Shown here piece after piece: positions 24,760-32,772 of a stretch of 35,114 nt of DNA. Origin of the DNA: JBCBUE01 sp039818285 (lineage in GTDB: Bacteria; Planctomycetota; Phycisphaerae; Phycisphaerales; Phycisphaeraceae); the NCBI GenBank assembly GCA_039818285.1, contig JBCBUE010000033.1, forward strand, positions 1 through 35,114, written 5' to 3'. Made by a program: the position numbers and the translations under genes. Positions within the stretch are counted from its first letter, which is position 1. Each line of letters begins with the position of its first letter. Below the pieces are notes generated by a model. It was given only the letters and a program-made list of their open reading frames with translations, ran no database searches and had not been told where the DNA came from.

Positions 24760-26289
24760 ATGACAGCTACTGAAATGATCTATATGACAGCCCAAACAAG
24801 AAAAATGAACATCCTCCAGATCATGAGCGACCAGCACATGGCCGACGCGATGGGCGTCGCCGGGCACGCTCAGGCCATCACGCCCAACCTCGATCGCCTC
24901 GCCGCCTCCGGCATGCGGTGCACTCGTGCCTATACCAACAACCCCGTCTGTACGCCGACCCGCGTCAGCGTCCTGTCCGGGCGATACTGTCACAACCATG
25001 GATACTTCGCGCTGGGCGGGCCGGTCCCCTCCGACGATCTACCCGACTTTCTTAGCCACCTCGGCGGGCACGGCTACCACACCGCCGCAGTGGGCAAACT
25101 TCACCTGCCCCGGGACCCACATCATTGGCTGGCCAATCGTGTGGACTATCACGCCGAGTGTTGCAACGACACGCTGCCGGAGAACCCTTACGTGCAGTGG
25201 GCCCGGTCGCAGGGCCTCGGAGACCAGATCGATTTTGGCAGCATCCCGGAACTCCCGGGCAAGCAGCAAAACGAAGCAAGGCCCTCAAAATTGACTTACA
25301 AGCAGTGCGTCGAGGGCTACACCAATCAACTGGCGATGCAATTTATTGATGGGTGCGAGGGTGAACCTTGGGCAATGCAGGTCAGCTACTTCCGTCCACA
25401 CCAGTGCTACACCCCGCCCAAACAGTTTTGGGATCTTTACGACGACAACTTAGACCTGCCGTTTGGCTGGAAAGACTACGACACGTCTGGGCGGACGCCG
25501 GACTTCACCGAGTTCGTCGAACGCTGGCGCGACCGCCCCGGCATGATCGAGCCCACCGATCCCGAATCCCGATTCCGCCGGGTCTGGCGCGGCTACCTCG
25601 CCTGCATCAGCATGGTTGATCATGCCGTCGGCGAACTGCTGGATCATCTTCAAGTTAGGGGCCTCGCCGACCACACCGCCGTCATGTACCACTCCGACCA
25701 CGGCGCGTATTCGGGGATGTACGGCCTGCCCGAGAAAGCCCCCGGTATCGCCAGCGATCAGGTCTGCCGCATCCCCATGATCTGGCGCGTCCCCGGCGTC
25801 ACCAAGCCCGGGCAGACCACCGACGCCTTCGTCGAACAGGTCGATATCGCCCCGACCTTCGCCGCGCTCGCTGGAGCAGAGCCAATGCCCGACCCAGACG
25901 GCTTCGACCTCACGCCAATCCTGCGCGGCGAAGACCGACCGTTCCGCGACTGTGCCGTGACCGAGAACCTGTGGTCAAAAGCCGTCCGCTGGGACAACTG
26001 GCGCTTCGTCCATTACCACCGCATGATGTACGACGGCCAAGACCACGGCGAGCTCTACGACCTCGACGCCGACCCGCTCGAGACGAACAACCTCTACCAC
26101 GACCCCGCCTTCCGCGAGACCCGCGAAGAAGGCCGGCGACGCATCCTCGAATGGCTCACCCACAGCACCCGCGTGGTCACCCAGTTCAACCCCCTACCCC
26201 CAAGGCCCGGCGAAGACTGGCCCCAAGGCATCGACCGCGCCGAAATCGCCAGCTGGCAAGGCGGGGTCGGCAAGGTGCGTTACACGTAA
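24760..26289 (+). CDS. Family S1 sulfatase
   Basis: The protein (509 residues from the first ATG) is an alkaline-phosphatase-fold sulfatase that removes sulfate esters. The key motif is CTPTR at 64-68, where C64 is converted to formylglycine. Metal ligands lie in ILQIMSDQHMADAMG near the N-terminus and in MYHSDHGAYSGMYGL. VGKLHLPRDPHHW is also typical of the family. Four in-frame ATGs (24760, 24775, 24784, 24805) are possible; none has a strong ribosome site. The first is 10 bp after the lyase stop, which favours coupling, but the family usually begins close to the ATG at 24805. No signal peptide is present. It points to a sulfated substrate. A formylglycine-generating or anSME maturase is not encoded in the window. 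Confidence 0.9.
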   Translation: MTATEMIYMTAQTRKMNILQIMSDQHMADAMGVAGHAQAITPNLDRLAASGMRCTRAYTNNPVCTPTRVSVLSGRYCHNHGYFALGGPVPSDDLPDFLSHLGGHGYHTAAVGKLHLPRDPHHWLANRVDYHAECCNDTLPENPYVQWARSQGLGDQIDFGSIPELPGKQQNEARPSKLTYKQCVEGYTNQLAMQFIDGCEGEPWAMQVSYFRPHQCYTPPKQFWDLYDDNLDLPFGWKDYDTSGRTPDFTEFVERWRDRPGMIEPTDPESRFRRVWRGYLACISMVDHAVGELLDHLQVRGLADHTAVMYHSDHGAYSGMYGLPEKAPGIASDQVCRIPMIWRVPGVTKPGQTTDAFVEQVDIAPTFAALAGAEPMPDPDGFDLTPILRGEDRPFRDCAVTENLWSKAVRWDNWRFVHYHRMMYDGQDHGELYDLDADPLETNNLYHDPAFRETREEGRRRILEWLTHSTRVVTQFNPLPPRPGEDWPQGIDRAEIASWQGGVGKVRYT

Positions 26290-26620
26290 GGGTCTAAGCA
26301 AGCCTACGGGATCAAATGGTTGGGTCTTCTCCGAGAAGTTTGAGCAACGCACGGCCGAGGCTATCACGGCGATGATTGAAGCTGAAACTTCTTGATAGCG
26401 TTCCGAGACCGGCAAAAATACAGGTTTCACCGCAGCCTTAATACAGGACCATCGCTGATGGCATGAAGAGTATCCGCAAAGACAGTCTGCATGAAAACTG
26501 AAATCTCCTGCCGAATCCGCCTTGACAAACCCGGCGTCATAGTAGCCCTCCCCAACCGTCTTCTGGCGTGCTTGTCCGCTCTGCTCTCATCCGTCCGTTG
26601 TTCGCCGTAAAACTCATAAC
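26290..26620. other. Gene-free stretch with a possible gene tail
   Basis: No complete gene is seen in these 331 bp. One frame from 26312 to TGA at 26393-26395 reads SNGWVFSEKFEQRTAEAITA and then MIEAETS, a residue mix that looks protein-like, but it has no start and no recognised family. The rest is lower in G+C than its surroundings and marks the left side of the decayed mobile element. Confidence 0.3.
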
Positions 26621-26986
26621 ATGACTCAGCTGAAACCACCCCGCACCGTCATCTACCGACGTACCCGCCAAAGCCGACCTCGGCCTGTACTTTTTACGAA
26701 TCGCACGACCACTTACGCTCATCCGACGCAGAAGCCCTTGGAACTCGCCGAGCGTGCGATCCGACATTCCAGCCGTCGCGGCGATCTCGTCTTCGATCCA
26801 TTCTTAGGCAGTGGCACCACGCTGATTGCGGCGGCGAGGTTGAGTCGACGATCCGTGGGCGTAGAGATCGAACCTCGGCACTGCGACACCATCGTGCGTC
26901 GCTATATCGCGTTGGCAGGCGCCTCCGCCGTGGCGGAAGAGATCGTAGATCGTTATGTCATGCAACGGGAGGGGGTGGCCTCGTGA
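26621..26986 (+). pseudogene. C-terminal fragment of an adenine/cytosine-N4 DNA methyltransferase
   Basis: The 121-residue frame contains AHPTQKPLELAERAIRHSS and then FDPFLGSGTTLIAAARLSR. These are motif X and the SAM-binding motif I of beta-class (DpnA/CcrM-like) methyltransferases. In that class the catalytic DPPY motif and recognition domain come before this part, and here they are missing. Homology starts only near residue 30, after an unrelated, basic leader. The 3' end is intact and shares a 4-bp GTGA overlap with the next gene, which shows an original operon. The fragment should bind SAM at most; methylation is not expected. Confidence 0.8.
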
Positions 26987-27852
26987 CTCAGACTGCGACG
27001 GACGTGCCGGATGGAGGCGAGGATCGGCCCATAAACAATCGGGCAACGCGATCTCGTCAACCGCGCAATCAATTTACCCTGCTGCAAGAAATCAAGTCCG
27101 GGCGGATCGCACCCAGGTCGATCACGCCCGAAGAGCGGAGAGCTTTAGTAGCTTCGATGTGCGACGACGGCTGCTCAGTGCCCACCATCGCGAAGATCAT
27201 CGACTACTCGGAGGGTCAGGTCTGGCGGATCAAGGCGGAGGTTCGCAAACAGCGCGCTCTATCATTCAATCCTCAACGGACGTCCGAGATCGCCGGTCAA
27301 TTCGATGCTCGGATGGAGGCGGTGTTCCAGCGGCTTCGATCGGCCGCGAAGTCGGCTGAGGCCACGCCTCGCGACAGGATCGTTGCCGAGCGGGCGATCC
27401 GCGAGACGTTGATGGGCCAGGTTCAAGGCCTGCAAAGCATGGGATTGCTGAACAAGAACTTCGCCCGAAGCGCAAAGCAGAGCGAGCCTACAAAGGACGC
27501 TGTCGCTCAACGGCGAGAAGCGCAAACGGCTGGTTCGCTACTACGTCAGCCAGCAGGCCATCAAGCATGGCTTCGCCTCCTGCCCCATCAAGTCCGTCAA
27601 CGCCGAGCACCTCGACGACCTGGTCCGCGCCGCTGTGCTCGACCATCTCGATCAACCCAACCTCGCCAGCCAAGTCCGAATCACACGCGATCATTGGGTT
27701 CGCGAGGTCATTGCCCGAGTAGAGCTCTCGCCCGATCGGCTACGCATCGAGCTCGACCCGCAAGCCTGCCAGCGACTCGCCGAACACGAGTTCGACGAAG
27801 TTGCCGACCCCGAACCCCTTCCCACCTACGTCTACCAACCGACCGTCCATAA
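26983..27852 (+). CDS. HTH-like mobile-element protein running into foreign frame
   Basis: The frame codes for 289 residues, but only about 1-165 look natural. That part has ITPEERRALVASMCDDGCSV followed by PTIAKIIDYSEGQVWRIKAE, a helix-turn-helix like those in phage terminase small subunits or transposon regulators. It then has helical segments up to GLLNKNFARSAKQ. From about 27480 the frame is an out-of-frame reading of the recombinase fragment, seen as an arginine/proline-rich tail. It starts with GTG overlapping the methyltransferase stop. The likely history is a deletion that joined this gene to the recombinase gene. Function is unknown; terminase small subunit is one guess. Confidence 0.55.
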   Translation: MTQTATDVPDGGEDRPINNRATRSRQPRNQFTLLQEIKSGRIAPRSITPEERRALVASMCDDGCSVPTIAKIIDYSEGQVWRIKAEVRKQRALSFNPQRTSEIAGQFDARMEAVFQRLRSAAKSAEATPRDRIVAERAIRETLMGQVQGLQSMGLLNKNFARSAKQSEPTKDAVAQRREAQTAGSLLRQPAGHQAWLRLLPHQVRQRRAPRRPGPRRCARPSRSTQPRQPSPNHTRSLGSRGHCPSRALARSATHRARPASLPATRRTRVRRSCRPRTPSHLRLPTDRP

Positions 27853-28252
27853 ACGCAGCGACCACATCACCCTTGACCTCAACATCCAGATCAAGCGCCA
27901 CGACGGCCGGCGCATCATTCTCGCACCCGACGGCAAAGACCTCATCATCCCTTCGCAAATTAAACCCAAGCCTCACATCGTCCAGGCCATCGGTCAGGCC
28001 TACGCCTGGCTGGAACAGCTCAGCAACGAAGGCGCCTCCATCACCGCGTTCGCCAGCCAGGTCGGCGTGAACGATGGGTTCATTCACCGTCGCCTCAATC
28101 TGACCAAGCTCGGCCCCAAGGTGCTCGCTGGCGCGCTCGCCGGCACCCTTCCGCCTCGAATCAATCTCGACGACCTCTATCGTGCCGCGCGAGACCTCGA
28201 CTGGACTCGCCAGATTGAGTCTCTGGGGCTTGGCGACGCAGCGGCTCAATGA
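27482..28252 (+). pseudogene. C-terminal fragment of a large serine recombinase
   Basis: Reading the second frame from 27482 gives LNGEKRKRLVRYYVSQQAIK, SCPIKSVNAEHLDDLVRAAV, then LDLNIQIKRHDGRRIILAPD. The ending is GAFVNDG-like (FASQVGVNDGFIHRRLNLTK), then LAGTLPPRINLDDL. The 'YYVSQ' step and the HLDDLVRAAV helix are typical of the zinc-ribbon/coiled-coil C-terminus of large serine recombinases. The resolvase catalytic domain with its nucleophilic serine and the Recombinase domain are absent. The first upstream part is fused to the HTH-like gene in another frame, so no complete protein can be made. The nearest in-frame ATG-like or alternative starts (for example around 27635) would give only a C-terminal stub. 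Confidence 0.75.
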
Positions 28253-28446
28253 GCCCGGCTAACGCCCGCATCATTCCAGACCGCCAGATCGGGCCCGAGA
28301 GAACATCGGGCACCTTTGCCCGCTCCAGGCCATCATGGCGTGAATCCAAATCGTCTCCAGAAAGCGAAAAGACCGGACATCTTCGCACCAGCGGCTCGAT
28401 TCTGCCGACCGTCTCTCAGACCGTGAGGACGTATCAGAAATGAAAG

Positions 28447-28533
28447 CGGAGAGGGTGGGATTCGAACCCACGAGGGGCTTTCACCCCCACACGAATTCCA
28501 ATCGTGCGCCTTAAACCGCTCGGCCACCTCTCC
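28447..28533 (-). tRNA. tRNA-Ser (GGA)
   Basis: An 87-nt class II tRNA with a 7-bp acceptor stem GGAGAGG/CCTCTCC, discriminator G, a D arm with GCCGAGCGG, anticodon stem CACGA/TCGTG, loop TTGGAAT with anticodon GGA, a long variable arm and T loop GGTTCGAATCC. CCA is not encoded. It reads UCC (and UCU by wobble). It lies about 195 bp after the recombinase fragment, so it may mark the edge of an integrated element, though no duplicated tRNA end was found. Confidence 0.97.
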
Positions 28534-28663
28534 GGGGTGATGGGCTGGCGGCGAGGGCGGCCGGCCCGGGCGGTGTCGCGGTGGGTGCCGCGAGCCGGGC
28601 AGTGTAAGCGAGGGCGACGGGGCCGCCAAGCCAGCCGGGGGTCGGGTCGGTTAGGTTGCCTCG

Positions 28664-29437
28664 ATGGGGCGATCGCCGCGATACCGCACGCAGCGCGACG
28701 GGGTGTTGGTGGTCGACAAGCCGGTCGGGGTGAGCAGCGCTGATGTGGTCCGGGCGGTGCGGTTCGGGGCGGGGGACTGCAAGACCGGGCACGCCGGCAC
28801 GCTCGACCCGCTGGCCAGCGGGGTGCTGGTGTGCTGCCTGGGCGCGGCGACGAAGCTGAGCGATCGGCTCATGGCTGGCGTGAAGGCCTACGAGACCGAG
28901 GTCGATCTGGCGGCGTTCACCACGACGGACGACCGGGAGGGCGAGCGGGCCGAGGTGGCGATCGATCCGGGCGGTCGGCCTGACGCGGCCCGGCTGCGGG
29001 AGGCGTTGAGCGGGTTTGTCGGGGTGATCGATCAGACGCCCCCGGCGTACTCGGCGGCGCACGTCGGCGGGCGGAGGGCGTACGCCCTCGCGCGGCGGGG
29101 CGAGGCGGTGGAGCTCGAGCCGCGGCGGGTCCGCATCGACGCCATCGATCTCGTCTCGCTCGATTGGCCGATCGCGCGGCTCGTGGTGACCTGCGGGAAG
29201 GGCGTGTACATCCGCTCGCTGGCTCGCGACCTCGGCGTGGCCATGGGGACGGGCGGCCACCTCGCCAGCCTGCGTCGCACACGTGTCGGGCCGTTCACGA
29301 TCGAGGGGGCCCGGCCGATGTCGACGATCGAGCCTGACTCGCTGGTCGACGACGATCTGCTGTCGATGGCTCGCGTCGAGGCGATGCTCGCCGCGGCGGC
29401 GGACGATCAGTCGTCGTCCGGCGGGGCGCTGCCGTAG
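28664..29437 (+). CDS. truB: tRNA pseudouridine(55) synthase
   Basis: TruB makes the universal pseudouridine in the T loop of tRNAs. The 257-residue protein has LVVDKPVGVSSADVV at its start and the catalytic loop TGHAGTLDPLASGVL, with D48 the nucleophile. It also has TPPAYSAAHVGGRRAYALAR and CGKGVYIRSLARDLG. The length is slightly below the E. coli protein because the C-terminal PUA-like part is short. Its last 31 bp overlap the 3' end of tatC on the opposite strand. Confidence 0.95.
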   Translation: MGRSPRYRTQRDGVLVVDKPVGVSSADVVRAVRFGAGDCKTGHAGTLDPLASGVLVCCLGAATKLSDRLMAGVKAYETEVDLAAFTTTDDREGERAEVAIDPGGRPDAARLREALSGFVGVIDQTPPAYSAAHVGGRRAYALARRGEAVELEPRRVRIDAIDLVSLDWPIARLVVTCGKGVYIRSLARDLGVAMGTGGHLASLRRTRVGPFTIEGARPMSTIEPDSLVDDDLLSMARVEAMLAAAADDQSSSGGALP

Positions 29438-30453
29438 GGATCGGCCTTCTTCATCAGCAAGATGCCCAGCTCGAACAGCCCGTACAGGGGGAACGCGAGG
29501 ATCAGCATCGACAGCACGTCGGCCGGGGTGAGTAGGGCGGCGAGCGCAAAGCAGCCGAAGAAGGCGTACTTGCGCCCGGCGCGGACGTGGGCGGGGTCGA
29601 TCAGGCCGGTGCGGCCGAGGATGAGCATGACGACGGGGAGCTGGAACGCGACGACGCAGCCGAGGGTCATGATGGCCGCGAGGTTGATCTGCTTGGCGAT
29701 GTCGGGCAGGGGGGTGATGGCGAGGTTGCGGAGCAGGGGGATGCGTTCGATCTGGCCGTCGAGGACGACGTTGAAGGTGCGGAGGCGTTGGCTGAGCCAG
29801 GCGTCGCCGTCGTTGAGGGTGGGCGGATCGACCTCGTAGATAGGGAACTGGCGGGCGGGTTGCGTGGCGGCGGGGTCGCCGTTGATCGGGTCGACGCCGT
29901 CGGGGCCGGTGACGCCGTAGGCCTTGCCGAGCCACTGAACGATGGGGCCGGGCTGGATCTCGGTCGCCTCGGGGTAGAAACGGGCCCAGCCGAAGAAGAA
30001 CATCAGCGAGGTCGGCAGCAGGATGAAGTAGCTGAACGCCACGCCCAGCAGGGCCATGACGACCGAGAAGGGGACGACGATGCGCACGGCCTTCTTCTCG
30101 TGCTCGTAAAGCCCGGACGCGACGAAGGTCCAGAGCTGATAGACGATCCAAGGGGCGGCGATGATCAGGGCCGCGATCGCGGAGACCTTGACGTAGACCG
30201 ACATGAAGCCGGCGGTGGCGTCGGTGGTGATGGCCGTCGGCGGGTAGTCGAGGACGGTGAGGACCTCGAGCACCGGGCGCGACAGCAAGGCGACGATGTC
30301 ATAGCCGAAGTAGAAGCAGACGACGAGGGCGACGAGGAAGCCGATGAGGGCCCGGATGAGGACGCCGCGGAGCTCGCCGAGGTGGTCCCCCAGCGACATG
30401 CGCAGGTCGTGGCCGGCCTGTTGCATGGAGGACGCGGGCTGATCGAGCGGCAT
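29407..30453 (-). CDS. tatC: Sec-independent (Tat) protein translocase TatC with a large extra loop
   Basis: TatC is the membrane receptor for twin-arginine signal peptides. The N-terminal signature LGDHLGELRGVLIRALIGFL, the phrase PWIVYQLWTFVASGLYEHEK, and TPADVLSMLILAFPLYGLFE near the end identify it. The protein is 348 residues, about 90 longer than E. coli TatC. The excess is a hydrophilic insertion at about 158-250 (TGPDGVDPINGDPAATQPAR, TLNDGDAWLSQRL) between the third and fourth membrane segments, thus on the outer face. ATG 30453 is used; M10 (30426) and M19 are alternatives. TatA/TatB genes are not in the window. Confidence 0.93.
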   Translation of the reverse strand: MPLDQPASSMQQAGHDLRMSLGDHLGELRGVLIRALIGFLVALVVCFYFGYDIVALLSRPVLEVLTVLDYPPTAITTDATAGFMSVYVKVSAIAALIIAAPWIVYQLWTFVASGLYEHEKKAVRIVVPFSVVMALLGVAFSYFILLPTSLMFFFGWARFYPEATEIQPGPIVQWLGKAYGVTGPDGVDPINGDPAATQPARQFPIYEVDPPTLNDGDAWLSQRLRTFNVVLDGQIERIPLLRNLAITPLPDIAKQINLAAIMTLGCVVAFQLPVVMLILGRTGLIDPAHVRAGRKYAFFGCFALAALLTPADVLSMLILAFPLYGLFELGILLMKKADPYGSAPPDDD

Positions 30454-30489
30454 CGGGGGAGTGTAGTGGAGGGGGGCTGGCCTTCGGGG

Positions 30490-31737
30490 TCACCGGCCGG
30501 GGTGCGACGAGGCGATCGCGGCGACGAGGCGATCGATGTGGTCGTCGGTGAGGTCGGCTCTCAGGGACAGTCGGACGCGGGACGACCCGGGCTTGACGGT
30601 GGGCGGGCGGATGACCGGGGCGAGAAAGCCGGCGTGAGCGAGCCGCTTGGCGAGCGAGAGCGCTGCGGCGGGGGCGCCGACGACGAGCGGGACGATGGGC
30701 GTGGATCGATCGGCGGGGACGGGCGGCAGGGCGACGGCTTGGCGGACGCGGGCCGTGATCTCGGCCAAGCGATGGCGGCGTTGAGGTTCGTTGGCGACGA
30801 CGTCGAGGGCGGCGTCGATCGCGGCGACCTGCGTGGGCGGCGGGGCGGTCGAGTAGATCAGCGGGCGGGCGCGGTTGACGATCGCGTCGATGATCGCGGC
30901 CGAGGCGGTGACGGCCCCGCCGAGGCCGCCCAGGGCCTTGGAGGCTGTGGTGTTGGCGGCGGCGACGCGATGGGCGGTCCCGGTGGCCTCGACCAGGCCG
31001 GCCCCGGTGGGGCCCAGGAGGCCGGTGGCGTGGGCTTCATCGACGATGAGGTGGGCGGCGAATCGCTCGGCGACCTCGGCGAGTTCGGGCAGCGGGGCGA
31101 GGTCGCCGTCCATGGAGAACACGGCGTCGGTGACGATGAACCGGCAGGCGTCGGGGTGCTTGGGGTCGTTGGCGTGTCGATCGAGGAGCCGAGCGAGTTT
31201 GTTGAGGCCGCGGAGGTCTTCGGGCGTGGCGTGGGGGTAGGTGCGCAGGGCGGCGCCGCTGAGGCGGGCGGCGTCGACGAGGGAGGCGTGGTTGAGGGCG
31301 TCGGCGGCGATGAGGTCGCCGGGGCGGGCGAGGGTGGTCAGCAGGGCGAGGTTGGCGGCGAAGCCGGTGGGCAGCAGCACGGCGGCCTCGGCGTGCTTGA
31401 ACTCCGCAAGGCGGCGCTCGAGTCGGTGCGTGGCCTCGGTGTGGCCTCCGGCGAGCGGGGACGCGCCCGAGCCGACGCCGTGCGTTGCTGCCGCTTTGCG
31501 AACGGCCTCGACGACGTGCGGGTGGGTGGACAGGCCGAGGTAGTCGTTGGAGGAGAGGTTGACGAGCCGGTGGCCGTGTCGTTCGATCAGCCTGCCCGGC
31601 GCGGAGACCGCGTGGAGCCGGCGGTGCATGTGCGTTGCGTGGCGCTCGGCGGCCTCGTCGGCTAAGCGTCGGTGCAGAGCGTCGATGGGTCGGCTCGCCG
31701 GCGCGTCGAGGCGGTCAGACGTCGTCGTCGCCGTCAT
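30490..31737 (-). CDS. bioF: 8-amino-7-oxononanoate synthase (BioF-like AOS)
   Basis: The protein (415 residues from this start) is a PLP-dependent alpha-oxoamine synthase. NLSSNDYLGLSTHP, GSGASPLAGGHTEATHRLE and VTDAVFSMDGDLAPLPEL followed by IVDEAHATGLLG are family hallmarks. TASKALGGLGG carries the PLP-binding lysine. BioF joins pimeloyl-ACP/CoA and alanine in biotin synthesis; 2-amino-3-ketobutyrate CoA ligase (Kbl) is a close relative. The gene stands without other bio genes, so a non-biotin role is possible. The start at 31737 overlaps the HU gene end by 23 bp; another ATG lies at 31746. Confidence 0.85.
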   Translation of the reverse strand: MTATTTSDRLDAPASRPIDALHRRLADEAAERHATHMHRRLHAVSAPGRLIERHGHRLVNLSSNDYLGLSTHPHVVEAVRKAAATHGVGSGASPLAGGHTEATHRLERRLAEFKHAEAAVLLPTGFAANLALLTTLARPGDLIAADALNHASLVDAARLSGAALRTYPHATPEDLRGLNKLARLLDRHANDPKHPDACRFIVTDAVFSMDGDLAPLPELAEVAERFAAHLIVDEAHATGLLGPTGAGLVEATGTAHRVAAANTTASKALGGLGGAVTASAAIIDAIVNRARPLIYSTAPPPTQVAAIDAALDVVANEPQRRHRLAEITARVRQAVALPPVPADRSTPIVPLVVGAPAAALSLAKRLAHAGFLAPVIRPPTVKPGSSRVRLSLRADLTDDHIDRLVAAIASSHPGR

Positions 31738-32068
31738 CGGGGGCATGGTCGGCGTCCAGGTCGGTCGGGTCGAACTCGGCGTCGGCCTCGGCGAGGGTCT
31801 GCTTCATCAGGCGGCCGACCTTGAACTTGACCGTTCGCTTGGGGGGCACCCAGACCTCCTCGAGCGTCTTGGGGTTCTGGGCCTTGCGGGCCTGGCGCTG
31901 CTTGACCTCGAAGACCCCGAAATCGCGGAATTCGAGGCGGTTGCCCTTGCCGAGTTCGACGATGATCGAGTCGAGGAAGGACTGGACGACGCGCTTCACG
32001 ACGACCCGCTTCTGTTGGGTCGCGTCGGAGATGGCGTCGATAAGTTCCTTTTTGGTGACGGTGGCCAT
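31715..32068 (-). CDS. HU/IHF-family DNA-binding protein with acidic tail
   Basis: This 117-residue protein is a nucleoid-associated protein. MATVTKKELIDAISDAT is the dimerisation helix start, GKGNRLEFRDFGVFEVKQRQ is the central beta saddle, and ARKAQNPKT is the DNA-binding arm (the P intercalates). Family members are usually about 90-100 residues; this one adds an acidic tail, DAEFDPTDLDADHAPDDGDD. ATG 32068 is chosen because the family starts there; an ATG three codons upstream exists. It overlaps bioF, which is read downstream. Confidence 0.92.
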   Translation of the reverse strand: MATVTKKELIDAISDATQQKRVVVKRVVQSFLDSIIVELGKGNRLEFRDFGVFEVKQRQARKAQNPKTLEEVWVPPKRTVKFKVGRLMKQTLAEADAEFDPTDLDADHAPDDGDDDV

Positions 32069-32250
32069 GGGGAGCACCCGGGTCGTGGCGTAAAGGCAGG
32101 CGGGCCGATGGCTTAACGGGGTCTGTGGGTCGCCGACTCGACTTGCGGAGCTTACGCCCGGGCATCGGGGTGGTCAACCCGAAACCCCTGCCAACACCGA
32201 GTTTAGAGGTCGGATTGTCGATCGCGCCGCCCCGCTCTACCATCGCCGCC

Positions 32251-32772
32251 ATGCCCGTGGACCCCGCGCAGCTGACCATCGTTCATCACCCCGACCCGGT
32301 GCTTCATCGTCAGGCCGATCCCGTCGCCCAGATCGACGACGAGGTCCGCGGCGTGGCGGCGCGGATGCTCGAGTTGATGCACGCGGCTCCGGGCGTGGGT
32401 TTGGCCGCCCCGCAGGTCGGGCTGCCCTGGCGGCTGTTCGTCGCCAACCCCACGGGCCAACCCGGTGACGACGCCGTCTACATCAACCCCGAACTGTTAG
32501 AGCCCTCGCCGGCCACGGAGGCGAGCGAGGAGGGTTGCCTGTCTCTGCCGGATGTCCGGGGCGTCATCACCCGTCCGCTCGGGGTCACGCTTAAGGCGAC
32601 GGACCTTCGCGGTCAGCCCGTCGAGAAGCGGGTGGAAGGCTTCGAGGCCCGCGTCTGGCAGCACGAGTTCGACCACCTCGACGGCGTGCTGATCATCGAT
32701 CGGATGACCGCCGCCGACCGCCGCGCCGTCCGCCGCGCGATGCGTGTCCTCGACCCCGGTTACGCCGCGTGA
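32251..32772 (+). CDS. def: Peptide deformylase
   Basis: The enzyme removes the formyl group from new proteins. In 173 residues all three motifs are present: GVGLAAPQVG (48-57), EGCLS with C96, and QHEFDHLDG with H138, E139 and H142, which bind the metal. ATG 32251 was chosen over the longer open frame because motif spacing then matches the family. The stop overlaps the fmt GTG by four bases, so formylation and deformylation enzymes are coupled. Confidence 0.95.
   Translation: MPVDPAQLTIVHHPDPVLHRQADPVAQIDDEVRGVAARMLELMHAAPGVGLAAPQVGLPWRLFVANPTGQPGDDAVYINPELLEPSPATEASEEGCLSLPDVRGVITRPLGVTLKATDLRGQPVEKRVEGFEARVWQHEFDHLDGVLIIDRMTAADRRAVRRAMRVLDPGYAA

Noticed and set aside
28447..28533. tRNA-Ser as attachment site of the decayed element
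   Set aside because: No second copy of the tRNA end was found to the left, and large serine recombinases do not usually use tRNA genes.
28511..30151. 546-codon minus-strand open frame, rich in arginine and proline
   Set aside because: It is an out-of-frame reading across truB and tatC; long antisense frames are expected in G+C-rich DNA.
29587..31665. 692-codon plus-strand open frame, rich in glycine, aspartate and glutamate
   Set aside because: It is the antisense of tatC and bioF; low complexity and no motifs, while both genes on the other strand are certain.
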